Of a DNA stretch of 64,000 nt, positions 34,183-41,659 are shown one piece after another. Each line of letters opens with the position of its first letter. Within the stretch, counting starts at the first letter, position 1. This stretch comes from Candidatus Peribacteria bacterium (lineage in GTDB: Bacteria > Patescibacteriota > Gracilibacteria > UBA1369 > LOWO2-01-FULL-3): assembly GCA_943358175.1 (NCBI GenBank), contig CALRGV010000004.1:43098-107097 (forward strand). Direction: 5' to 3'. The notes under the pieces are model-generated. The model saw only the letters and a program-made list of their open reading frames with translations. It was not told the origin of the DNA and ran no database searches. Made by a program: the position numbers and the translations under genes.

Positions 34183-35319
34183 ATGAAAATCGGAGTAAAT
34201 GCCAGACTGCTTACGAAGCCTTTTACGGGGATTGGGCAGTATACCCGTAATCTTTTGGCGGAGTTGGCGAGGGATGATGCGGAGACGCAGTATATTTTGG
34301 TGGTGCCGGAAGAAATTCCTCATAAATTGGTCGGAGAATTCCCAAAAAATGTGGAGATAAAAATTTTAAGGGAGAAGAAGTTTCCCAGTGGCGGGATGCG
34401 AAAAACCTGGTGGGAACAAATTCAGGTTCCGGAGTTTTTCATGAGGGAAAAAGTGGATGTGGCGTTCTTTACTTATCCTTCAAATCCGTGGACTAGTGAC
34501 TGGTATAGGCAAGGGCCAAAAACCGCGGTTACAGTGCATGATTGCATTCCGTGGATGAATAAAAGTTATCGCAAAGGAATTTTGTCGAAGCTTTATCATT
34601 CACAGACAAGAAAGGCTGTAGCAAAAGCGGATTTAGTGCTGACGGTTTCTGGAAGTTCGAAAAAGGATATTGAAAAAGTTTGTAAAGTGGACGCAGCGAA
34701 AATCGAAGTTGTTTACAATGATGTCTCCCCTGTTTACAAAGAGGACCCTCATCAGGCTTTCGTGACAGAAGTTTTGGGTAGATATAGTCTGAAAAGTGAA
34801 AAATATTTTTTGTATGTTGGCGGCTATGATGAGCGCAAAAATGTGAATCATCTGGTGGAAGAATATTTGAAATTTGCGGAAAACCACAAGGGCACGCCAT
34901 TAGTTTTAGCCGGTGGAAAATTGTTCAACGGGAAACTTTATAAGAGTTTTGATAAATTGAATAACCTGGGAAATATCGTAAAAACAGGTTTTTTGGGTGA
35001 AGAGGAATTGGCTTGTTTATATAGAAATTCATTGGCCTTCGTAAATCTATCACAGCATGAAGGATTCAATTTAACTATTCTGGAAGCGGCAAATTCAGGT
35101 GCGGCAATGATTTTGTCTAATATTCCGGTGCACAGGGAGGTGGCGGAGGATAGTGCGATGTTTGTTGGCTTTGGGGGTGGTGAAGTGGTAAAGGCAATGG
35201 AGCAGATGCTTAATGAAAAAAAGCGCAGTGAATGGCAAAGAAAGGCTGAGGAACTTTCAAAAAAGTATTCCTGGAAAAAATATGCACATATAGTCAAAGA
35301 TATGCTACATTCTCTTTAG
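34183..35319 (+). CDS. GT4-family (GT-B fold) glycosyltransferase
   Basis: 378 residues. The N-terminus MKIGVNARLLTKPFTGIGQYTRNLL and the C-terminal FLYVGGYDERKNVNHLVEEYLKF with SLAFVNLSQHEGFNLTILEAANSGAAMILSNIPVHREV (ExxxxxE-type motif) are typical of mannosyltransferase-like GT4 enzymes. It probably acts in surface glycan assembly. lemA follows after 14 nt. Confidence 0.92.
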   Translation: MKIGVNARLLTKPFTGIGQYTRNLLAELARDDAETQYILVVPEEIPHKLVGEFPKNVEIKILREKKFPSGGMRKTWWEQIQVPEFFMREKVDVAFFTYPSNPWTSDWYRQGPKTAVTVHDCIPWMNKSYRKGILSKLYHSQTRKAVAKADLVLTVSGSSKKDIEKVCKVDAAKIEVVYNDVSPVYKEDPHQAFVTEVLGRYSLKSEKYFLYVGGYDERKNVNHLVEEYLKFAENHKGTPLVLAGGKLFNGKLYKSFDKLNNLGNIVKTGFLGEEELACLYRNSLAFVNLSQHEGFNLTILEAANSGAAMILSNIPVHREVAEDSAMFVGFGGGEVVKAMEQMLNEKKRSEWQRKAEELSKKYSWKKYAHIVKDMLHSL

Positions 35320-35333
35320 AATAAATTTTCACT

Positions 35334-35879
35334 ATGTTAAGTTTTGGTACTGAAGTAAATATTTCGATTATCGTTGGAGCAGTGTTTTTTTTGTGTGTGC
35401 TTTGGGCTGTCGTGGCGGTGCGCCATTTGAAAGTTTTGAAAAAACAAGTGGATGAACAGTGGGAATTAATTGATGAAGAATTGCGCAAGAGACATAATAT
35501 TTTGCCGAATTTAATTGAGACGGTGAGGGTTTACTTTAAAGACAAAGAAGATCTGGTTAAAAAGATGATTTTGGTGCGTATGGCAGCGGCAAAAGAGTAT
35601 TTCCCGGGGATAAAAAAGATCGAACACGAACATGATCTGAGCATAGTGATTAATGAAATATTTGCTTTGGGAAAAGAAAATTCCGGGCTGGGGAAAGATA
35701 CAAATTTTTTGGAATTAAAAACGGAAATTGATGAAATCGGCAATGATTTGGAGGAGAAAGTAAAGCAATATAACGAGATGGTAAGGTATCACAATAAACA
35801 CCGAAATTTCGCACTTCTAAGGCCTATTGCGAGTGTGTATAAATTTGGCATGTTGAATATTTTCGAAGTGGAGAGATAG
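35334..35879 (+). CDS. lemA: LemA-family protein
   Basis: 181 residues. One N-terminal helix (about 10-28) leads to a long helical domain with the LemA features VDEQWELIDEELRKRHNILPNLIETV and KQYNEMVRYHN. The usual Pro-type end (FPxxxxA) is replaced by IASVYKFGMLNIFE. Function unknown in the family; outer-face or membrane association is expected. Confidence 0.9.
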   Translation: MLSFGTEVNISIIVGAVFFLCVLWAVVAVRHLKVLKKQVDEQWELIDEELRKRHNILPNLIETVRVYFKDKEDLVKKMILVRMAAAKEYFPGIKKIEHEHDLSIVINEIFALGKENSGLGKDTNFLELKTEIDEIGNDLEEKVKQYNEMVRYHNKHRNFALLRPIASVYKFGMLNIFEVER

Positions 35880-35931
35880 AGATGCTTTTACGTTTGGCGG
35901 GGTTTTATCAAACACGTCAAGCGTATTCAGC

Positions 35932-35978
35932 TTGACGGTGAGCGCGTACTCACCTACTATAGTGAGCGTACGCTTACC
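35932..35978 (+). promoter_or_regulatory. lexA promoter with two palindromic operators
   Basis: TTGACG (35932-35937), 17 bp, TACTAT (35955-35960). Operator 1, GGTGAGCGCGTACTCACC (35937-35954), fills the spacer. Operator 2, AGTGAGCGTACGCTTACC (35961-35978), covers the predicted transcription start. The first is the same motif as at the HNH promoter. A CGTCAAGC/GCTTGACG dyad (35915-35937) overlaps the -35. Confidence 0.82.
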
Positions 35979-35994
35979 TATTAAAAATAATTCT

Positions 35995-36609
35995 ATGTCT
36001 GACGCCTTAACAGAAAAACAAGAAGCCGTGCTGAAATTCATTGGTGAATATCAAATGGCTTATGGTAAATCTCCTACTTTACGTGAAATGCGTGAGCACT
36101 TTGGAGTGAGCTCCGACAATAGTATTTTGAAGCATTTGAAGGCTTTGCAGGAAAAAGGAGTGATAAGCAAAGATGATACACCTAGAGGGATTGCTTTACT
36201 AAATAGTGTGAAAGAAAAACTGGAGAGTACTGGTGTGAAGCTGCCGGTTTTGGGATTTATTCCTGCCGGTGGGCCTGTTTTGACTGACGAATATGTTGAA
36301 AGCTGGATGGGTGTGGGTGAAGAGTTGGCTAAAAATGCAAATGACTATTTTATCCTTAGAGTTACCGGTAACAGTATGATTGATGCTGGAATTTTCGAAG
36401 GAGACCTTGTTGTGATTAACGCTAAAAAGGAGCCTCGTCATGAGGACATCGTCGTGGCGTTGGTCGACAATCACAACACTTTGAAGCGATTCATAAAAAA
36501 AGATGGTAAGGTCTACTTGAAGGCTGAAAATAAAGCCTACAAGGATATCTATCCTGAAAATGAATTACAGACTCAAGGCGTGGTCACGGCGTTGATCAGG
36601 CAATATTAA
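35995..36609 (+). CDS. lexA: LexA repressor
   Basis: The ATG at 35995 gives 204 residues. An in-frame ATG at 35932 lies inside the -35 box and operators and is rejected. The N-terminal winged helix has LTEKQEAVLKFI, SPTLREMREHFGVSSDNSILKHLKAL and GVI. The cleavage site is Ala-Gly in FIPAGGPV (about residue 85). The latent protease has GNSMIDAGIFEGDLVVI (Ser) and NTLKRF (Lys). It represses DNA-damage genes until RecA triggers self-cleavage. Its own promoter holds two palindromes. Confidence 0.97.
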   Translation: MSDALTEKQEAVLKFIGEYQMAYGKSPTLREMREHFGVSSDNSILKHLKALQEKGVISKDDTPRGIALLNSVKEKLESTGVKLPVLGFIPAGGPVLTDEYVESWMGVGEELAKNANDYFILRVTGNSMIDAGIFEGDLVVINAKKEPRHEDIVVALVDNHNTLKRFIKKDGKVYLKAENKAYKDIYPENELQTQGVVTALIRQY

Positions 36610-36727
36610 AGGGAAGAGCAGAGTTTGAATTTCAAGAAACAGTTTTTGCCGGGTGTTTTAATCGATGCCGTAGTTTGCTGAGAATTCACCTATCAAAAGT
36701 TTATTTATCTCCCTAACCCCAACCAAC

Positions 36728-36928
36728 ATGTTCATCACATTCACAATCGACACACACAAGAAGAAAAATAGAATCATTAGATTTAATACAAAAAGATTCA
36801 ATCCTGCAAATGGCTGGCAGAAAGCGCTTAATGCTAAGAAAAGAAGTTTTTGGCAGAAGGCAGTGGCGTGGAGACGCTCAATGAGAGAGAGCGCATACAA
36901 GTTGGGAGGCCAAATTGCAATGTTTTAA
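36728..36928 (+). CDS. Small basic protein, 66 aa, hypothetical
   Basis: Rich in Lys, Arg and aromatic residues (THKKKNRIIRFNTKRFN, KAVAWRRSMRESAYKLG). No ribosome site is obvious and no family is recognised. It fills most of the gap between lexA and the antitoxin gene. The stretch 36610-36727 shows nothing else. Confidence 0.4.
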   Translation: MFITFTIDTHKKKNRIIRFNTKRFNPANGWQKALNAKKRSFWQKAVAWRRSMRESAYKLGGQIAMF

Positions 36929-36956
36929 AACAATAGCAAAACGATTATCTGCTTCG

Positions 36957-36985
36957 TTGAAAAATAGATAAATATAGTGTACAAT
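36957..36985 (+). promoter_or_regulatory. Promoter of the phd-relE-dinB operon
   Basis: TTGAAA (36957-36962), exactly 17 bp, TACAAT (36980-36985). No GGTGAG-N6-CTCACC site is present here. Confidence 0.65.
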
Positions 36986-37010
36986 TAAAGTATCATCTAA
37001 TTATACATCT

Positions 37011-37301
37011 ATGTTTCATATTAATGACAAAATAACTTTAATTAGCATGGCGGAATTGCGAAAAGAAGCTCCCGAGATAGCAAAGGATCTTAAATATAGA
37101 ACTGTAATTGTAACTAAAAGAGGTAAGCCTGTTGCCGTACTTGAGGATTATCAAACTTATCAGGAAAAAGAAAAATTGGTGGAAGAATTTGAGGATATTA
37201 TTCTTGGCAATATTGCTAAGGAAAGGGCAAAAAATAGTAAGCCTGAGGATTTTATTCCGATGGAGGTTGTGGCTAAAAAACTGGGTATTAAATTAGAATA
37301 A
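37011..37301 (+). CDS. Phd/YefM-family antitoxin
   Basis: 96 residues. It has ISMAELRKEAPEIAKDLKYRTVIVTKRGKPVAVLEDYQTYQE, the Phd/YefM N-terminal DNA-binding fold, and a charged C-terminal toxin-binding tail. The RelE-like toxin gene follows after 10 nt. Confidence 0.88.
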   Translation: MFHINDKITLISMAELRKEAPEIAKDLKYRTVIVTKRGKPVAVLEDYQTYQEKEKLVEEFEDIILGNIAKERAKNSKPEDFIPMEVVAKKLGIKLE

Positions 37302-37311
37302 ACATTTCATT

Positions 37312-37611
37312 ATGTATAAGATTGTTTTGCATAAAATTGTTGTTGAAAACGACTTGCCTAACATGAATAAGACGGATCAGGACAAGGTTTTCAATGCAAT
37401 GTATAAAAAATTAACAGTAGCTCCTGAGAAGTTAGGAAAGCCTTTACACGGTAAACTGAAGGGCTACTTTAAACTTAGGGTTGATGAATACAGAGTAGTG
37501 TATCAAATAAAAAAAGATGAAGTAGTGATTTTTGTTTTCAAAATAGGTCAGAGGAAGGATTCTATTGTTTACGAAGAAGCAATTAAGAGGCTTGGACGAA
37601 TTGATTTCTAA
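37312..37611 (+). CDS. RelE/ParE-superfamily toxin
   Basis: 99 residues with KPLHGKLKGYFKLRVDEYRVVYQIKKDEVVIFVFKIGQRKDSIVYE, the RelE core (LxGxxxxRVxxYRvvY, then GxRKDxxVY). Probably an mRNA interferase. It ends 2 nt before the dinB ATG, so all three genes look cotranscribed. Confidence 0.92.
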   Translation: MYKIVLHKIVVENDLPNMNKTDQDKVFNAMYKKLTVAPEKLGKPLHGKLKGYFKLRVDEYRVVYQIKKDEVVIFVFKIGQRKDSIVYEEAIKRLGRIDF

Positions 37612-37613
37612 CC

Positions 37614-38834
37614 ATGTTTAACTTACCACTCAATCAGAAAAGGCGTCACATATTACACATAGACGCAGATGCTTTTTTCGCCTCGGTGGAGCAGATTTTG
37701 AATCCGAAATTGAAAGGTAAAGCGGTTTTAGTGGGTGGTCCGAGTGGGACCAGAGGGATAGTTTCGGCGGCGAGTTATGAGGCTAGAAAGTTTGGGGTAC
37801 ATGCCGGGATGGCGATGTATATGGCTAGGAGAAAATGTCCGCATGGCATTGTGGTGGCGGGGAATTTCGAGGAATATAGAAAATTCTCCAATGGAATGTA
37901 CTCAGTTTTTACCAAGTATACACCGGACGTGGAGATGGCCTCGATTGATGAGGCTTATCTGGATATCACCGGTTGTACGAGCCTGCATAAATTGGATTAT
38001 CCTGAAATTGCCAGAAATATTTTAATGGAAGTTTATAAAAAACTTGGTTTATCGGTTTCGTGTGGCATGGCCAGTAGCAAGGTGGTTTCAAAAGTGGCCT
38101 CAAGCCAGAATAAACCGCATAAACTAACCATTGTTCCCTATGGGAGTGAAGCTAGATTTTTGGCACCTTTACCTCTAAGAGCTATGCCGGGGATTGGTCC
38201 AAAAACTTTTGAGGTTTTAGAAAGATGTGGATTACAGACTTTGGGAGAATTGGCGGCTTTGAGTCTGAATGAAGTGATGGAAAAATTTGGTGTCCATGGC
38301 ATTCCACTCTGGAAACGTGCACAAGGAATTGATGATAGTGAAGTAGTAGCGGCGCATGCGTTGCCGAAATCAATTTCCAAGGAAAATACCTTTTATGAAA
38401 ATGCCGTGGGCAAAGATGTTGCTTTAAAAGAGCTGCAAGGATTGGCTGGAACGGTTTTTGAAAAACTGAGGGCATCCGGACTAAGGGCGCGTACAATTTG
38501 CATTAAAATAAGATATAAAAATAATGATCCAGTGAATGATGGCATGTCGGCTGGTGATCGCCATCGAGCCATTTTCAAGGACTTTGCTTTTCAACAAAAT
38601 TTGGACTTCCCTACTTCGTTAGACACAAAACTTTGGCTACCGATAAAAAAGCTTTTCCTTAAAAATCTGGATAGAAATGAGCAACTAAGATTGATCGGCG
38701 TTGGCGTGACGAATTTGATTCAAAATTACAATCTAAATCTTTTTGATAATGACGAGGGGCAGGAAAAATTGTTCACACAGATAGATGCGATGAAGAAAAT
38801 GTATGGCGAGGATAGTGTGAGACATGGAATTTAG
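37614..38834 (+). CDS. dinB: DNA polymerase IV (Y-family)
   Basis: 406 residues. Y-family motifs: HIDADAFFASVEQ (metal ligands), YEARKFGVHAGMAMYMAR, SIDEAYLDITG (catalytic Asp-Glu) and CGMASSKVVSKVAS, then helix-hairpin-helix PLRAMPGIGPKTFEVLERCG and a little-finger domain. It does error-prone lesion bypass. Unlike most dinB genes it is the last gene of a toxin-antitoxin operon. Confidence 0.94.
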   Translation: MFNLPLNQKRRHILHIDADAFFASVEQILNPKLKGKAVLVGGPSGTRGIVSAASYEARKFGVHAGMAMYMARRKCPHGIVVAGNFEEYRKFSNGMYSVFTKYTPDVEMASIDEAYLDITGCTSLHKLDYPEIARNILMEVYKKLGLSVSCGMASSKVVSKVASSQNKPHKLTIVPYGSEARFLAPLPLRAMPGIGPKTFEVLERCGLQTLGELAALSLNEVMEKFGVHGIPLWKRAQGIDDSEVVAAHALPKSISKENTFYENAVGKDVALKELQGLAGTVFEKLRASGLRARTICIKIRYKNNDPVNDGMSAGDRHRAIFKDFAFQQNLDFPTSLDTKLWLPIKKLFLKNLDRNEQLRLIGVGVTNLIQNYNLNLFDNDEGQEKLFTQIDAMKKMYGEDSVRHGI

Positions 38835-38869
38835 TGCTATTATGGGCAACGGTATAAGTCCAGAAAAAT

Positions 38870-38945
38870 GCCGATGTAGCTCAGCTGGTAGAGCAATACT
38901 TTCGTAAAGTAGAGATCATGGGTTCGAATCCCATCATCGGCTCCA
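38870..38945 (+). tRNA. tRNA-Thr(CGU)
   Basis: 76 nt: acceptor GCCGATG/CATCGGC, D arm GCTC/GAGC, anticodon loop TTCGTAA (CGT), T arm ATGGG-TTCGAAT-CCCAT, U at position 73 and an encoded CCA. Confidence 0.93.
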
Positions 38946-38946
38946 T

Positions 38947-39069
38947 ATGCATTACATTACCAGATTTAAAAAACAATTCGGGGGTAAACAAATAGACCTT
39001 GTCGGAGCGTATGACTACGTGATCCAAAAAGGTCTATATGAGGAATTTATCAAGAAGCACGAATCTTAG
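38947..39069 (+). CDS. Small ORF right after tRNA-Thr (40 aa)
   Basis: The ATG lies one base after the tRNA CCA. The product is 40 residues: MHYITRFKKQFGGKQIDLVG, then AYDYVIQKGLYEEFIKKHES. Part of it is spanned by an ATAGACCTT/AAGGTCTAT dyad that could instead be tRNA 3' structure. No family recognised. Confidence 0.4.
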   Translation: MHYITRFKKQFGGKQIDLVGAYDYVIQKGLYEEFIKKHES

Positions 39070-39075
39070 TAAGAT

Positions 39076-39579
39076 TTATTGCATTTGGACTCCACCGCAT
39101 TTTTTAAATGCTTCCATTACGAGAAGCTCAGGATTAACAGTATCTTTGTATTTGGCTTCCAGAGCATCCATAGATTTCTGATCGGTTTTGAATCCATATT
39201 TTTTCAAAGCCTCTTTTACAATTTTTTCTCCTTTTGCCGGATCAGTGAGTTCATTAACATTTCCCTTGGCAAGGGTACAACCAATTTCTTTGATTGCACT
39301 AAGTACTCGCTGTTTCTCCGAAGCGTTTCCTTTTGATGAAACCGGTACTTCCATACCATCTACCAGAACCTTAGAGTATTTGGAAGACTTATTGGAAGAT
39401 TTAGAATTTACTACTACGGAGTTTTTACCATTTTCAGAAGTGTAGACCTTCGTATCTTTGTAAGATTTTGGTGGAATATAACCCATATCTCCACCGCAAG
39501 CTGAAGCTGTCGCAGATGAGAATATTGAAGCAATTAAGCTTATTGTTGTCCCTAAAAGATAAGAAATTTTCTTTTTCAT
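39076..39579 (-). CDS. Secreted protein with one copy of an unrecognised two-cysteine domain
   Basis: 167 residues with an N-terminal signal peptide (about 1-27, ending ASA). A linker precedes a domain of about 95 residues: RVLSAIKEIGC, then EALKKYGFKTDQKSMDALEAKY, then FKKCGG. The same plan occurs twice in the neighbouring gene. The two cysteines could form a disulfide. Function unknown. Confidence 0.8.
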   Translation of the reverse strand: MKKKISYLLGTTISLIASIFSSATASACGGDMGYIPPKSYKDTKVYTSENGKNSVVVNSKSSNKSSKYSKVLVDGMEVPVSSKGNASEKQRVLSAIKEIGCTLAKGNVNELTDPAKGEKIVKEALKKYGFKTDQKSMDALEAKYKDTVNPELLVMEAFKKCGGVQMQ

Positions 39580-39599
39580 GAGATTTAAAATTTAAAAAA

Positions 39600-40304
39600 T
39601 TATTTTTTGCAAGAAGTCAGAACGTGCACCAAATCATACATAAAACCTTCTTCATTAAAATATTTCGTCATTAAGGCCTCCATTATCGTATTATCATCCG
39701 CTTGAAAACCATATTTTTTGAAAACTTTTATAGCCATTTTTTCAAATACTTTAAATTCTTTAGATTCCTCATATTTTGAAAGATTAGGCAAAGATGTCGA
39801 ATTAAAATCCAGGGTTTTAAGGTACTTTTTAAAATCACAACTTACGTCTTTATAGGCACTAAGAAGGCGTTCTTTCTCTGATTTTTCGCTATTTTTGGAA
39901 GATTTTGTCGGATTTTGCTGATTCCCGCATGAGGTTAAAGCATTTGCTAATTCGAAAACAAAACCAATATCACCATCATATTTTTCACCTAAAACTTTCA
40001 TTGATTTTTCATCTATTTTAAAGCCGTATTTTTTAAAAACTGTTTCAGCCTCTACTTTTATTTTTTCCAAAGCTTTAATATCAAGTTTAGAAGGATCCCC
40101 AAAATACTCCTTAGCAGTACAGCTCATTGCTTTTACAGCACTGAGAATACGCTGTCTTTCAGTTTGCTTTGATTGCTTTGGAGCTTCCTTACCATCTATA
40201 AAAATTTTGCTTTCTTTAACACCGGCAATGGCTACGGAGGTATTAAATACTGAAAAAACCAGCATAGTTGCGACTAGAAACAGAGAAGTAATTTTCTTTT
40301 GCAT
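39600..40304 (-). CDS. Secreted protein with two copies of the same two-cysteine domain
   Basis: 234 residues, signal peptide about 1-27. Domain 1 runs RILSAVKAMSC, VFKKYGFKIDEKSMKVLGEKY, ALTSCGN. Domain 2 runs RLLSAYKDVSC, VFKKYGFQADDNTIMEALMTKY, VLTSCKK. It is a paralogue of the downstream gene (20-bp gap), likely made by gene and domain duplication. Function unknown. Confidence 0.8.
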   Translation of the reverse strand: MQKKITSLFLVATMLVFSVFNTSVAIAGVKESKIFIDGKEAPKQSKQTERQRILSAVKAMSCTAKEYFGDPSKLDIKALEKIKVEAETVFKKYGFKIDEKSMKVLGEKYDGDIGFVFELANALTSCGNQQNPTKSSKNSEKSEKERLLSAYKDVSCDFKKYLKTLDFNSTSLPNLSKYEESKEFKVFEKMAIKVFKKYGFQADDNTIMEALMTKYFNEEGFMYDLVHVLTSCKK

Positions 40305-40418
40305 GGGGTGAATTTATAAATAAGTTTTAATTATGACCATAATTTCTATTTTGTCAAATTTCGATTGACTATTTAATTAAATGATCTATAGTTCTACTTC
40401 ACTTCTTGAAATTTATTT

Positions 40419-41006
40419 ATGGCTTTTGAAAAAATGGAAGTTCTGGAAAATCAAGAAATTACTCCTGAAGTGATTGTTGCAAAAATAAGGGGGATGATAG
40501 ACGAGGCGGCAAGAGTGGTTCTTGATAAGCGCGTGAAAAAACTTGTGACTTGGGTTAAGGAAAGAATCTCCAATTTAGAGGCAGAGGATAATCCAAAAAT
40601 AGATCGCGTAGAGTTGGGACTTAATGCTTACAATAGAACTGACGGATTAGGCATCCAAAGTGTTGCCGTGGGTTTTAGAAGTGGTAGGGAGGTTCGATTA
40701 TCTCGAGGTGATAAAAAGGATCCAACTATTGGAGTGGTGGCAAAAGGTTTGGTTGAGGAAGATGCTCCATGGGCAACAGTAAAATTTCCTGTCGCAGAAG
40801 GAGAGATTGAGATGATTTATCCGGATGACAGATTAAGATTTGATGATAATGATAAGTATGGAAAAATACCTCAGAGGGGAGCGCCAGTAGTGTTCGTAAA
40901 TGGACCAAAAAAAACTAGAACGATTGCGCAGGTTAGCGGTGATGTCACACCCGAGTCAGTGGTAGGGATCCAAAATGAAGGTGTTTACGTTTGTGAGTAC
41001 GCTTGA
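40419..41006 (+). CDS. Hypothetical protein, 195 aa
   Basis: Soluble, no signal peptide. A helical N-terminal third (ITPEVIVAKIRGMIDEAARVVLDKRVKKLVTWVKERI) precedes a beta-rich region (AVGFRSGREVRLSRGDKKD, WATVKFPVAEGEIEMIYPDDRLRF). Family not recognised. The next gene follows after 14 nt. Confidence 0.7.
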   Translation: MAFEKMEVLENQEITPEVIVAKIRGMIDEAARVVLDKRVKKLVTWVKERISNLEAEDNPKIDRVELGLNAYNRTDGLGIQSVAVGFRSGREVRLSRGDKKDPTIGVVAKGLVEEDAPWATVKFPVAEGEIEMIYPDDRLRFDDNDKYGKIPQRGAPVVFVNGPKKTRTIAQVSGDVTPESVVGIQNEGVYVCEYA

Positions 41007-41020
41007 GAGTGTAGTAATAT

Positions 41021-41350
41021 TTGGTGGTGGAATATAAATTTGTAAAAATTGCAGTCTTTGTACCGGTTACGCATGCGGCTAAAGTGCGTGTGGCTTTGAC
41101 TGAGGCGGGAGCCGGGCATATTGGTAATTATGATTGTTGTAGTTTTAGCGTGAAAGGAATTGGTAGGTTTCGAGGACTGGATGGGAGCAAGCCTTTTATT
41201 GGTGAGGTTGGGAAAATAGAAGAAGTGGAGGAGGAAAGAATTGAGATAATTTGTCCAAGTGAAAAATTGCAGGAAACTTTGGCGGCCGTGAAGGCGGTGC
41301 ATCCTTATGAGGAGCCGGCGATAGATGTGTATCCGTTGTTGAATGAATGA
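41021..41350 (+). CDS. NIF3/YqfO insertion-domain-like protein (PII-like fold), stand-alone
   Basis: About 107-109 residues. It has KIAVFVPVTHAAKVRVALTEAGAGHIGNYDCCSFSVKGIGRF, FIGEVGKIEEVEEERIEIICP and AVHPYEEPAIDVYPL. These are the features of the middle domain of YqfO/NIF3 proteins; the flanking dinuclear-metal domains are missing. There is no ATG; the start must be TTG at 41021 or GTG at 41024 or 41027. Stand-alone forms are known in many bacteria; role unclear. Confidence 0.85.
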   Translation: MVVEYKFVKIAVFVPVTHAAKVRVALTEAGAGHIGNYDCCSFSVKGIGRFRGLDGSKPFIGEVGKIEEVEEERIEIICPSEKLQETLAAVKAVHPYEEPAIDVYPLLNE

Positions 41351-41497
41351 CGATTCCAATTTTATTAAAAAATTCAGGGAACTTTTCTTAAAATCACCGC
41401 AGTGTGGATCGTGGACTCGTGCCAGTGAGAATTGTGATTTTTGATTAGTGGTTTACTGTTTGAGGTGTTGGCATGAAAATTTAGTTTAAAAAGTTGC

Positions 41498-41545
41498 AGT
41501 GAAAAATGTCCTATTTCTAGAATAAATTACCGTCCTGGGAATGAA
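41498..41545 (+). repeat. Dispersed repeat D, copy 2, in the gap before mutS (41351-41659)
   Basis: AAAAATGTCC, TATTTCTAGAATAAA and CCGTCCTGGGAA match the copies at 13781-13849 and 20502-20565. The same gap holds an AAACGAGA/TCTCGTTT hairpin (41585-41611). No gene is seen in the gap. Confidence 0.7.
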
Positions 41546-41659
41546 AGCCTGTTGTAAAATTTATAGATTAAAACTGGAACACAAAAACGAGAGGCAATTG
41601 GATTCTCGTTTGCTACCATCTTAGCCTTGGTTTAGAATGTGGGCCTTGATTAAGCAAGT

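Noticed and set aside
33973-34323. 116-codon minus-strand ORF across the tRNA and the glycosyltransferase start
   Set aside because: It is the antisense of a tRNA and a real gene; such frames are common artefacts.
35932-35994. Longer LexA start at ATG 35932
   Set aside because: It lies in the -35 box and operators, upstream of the transcription start.
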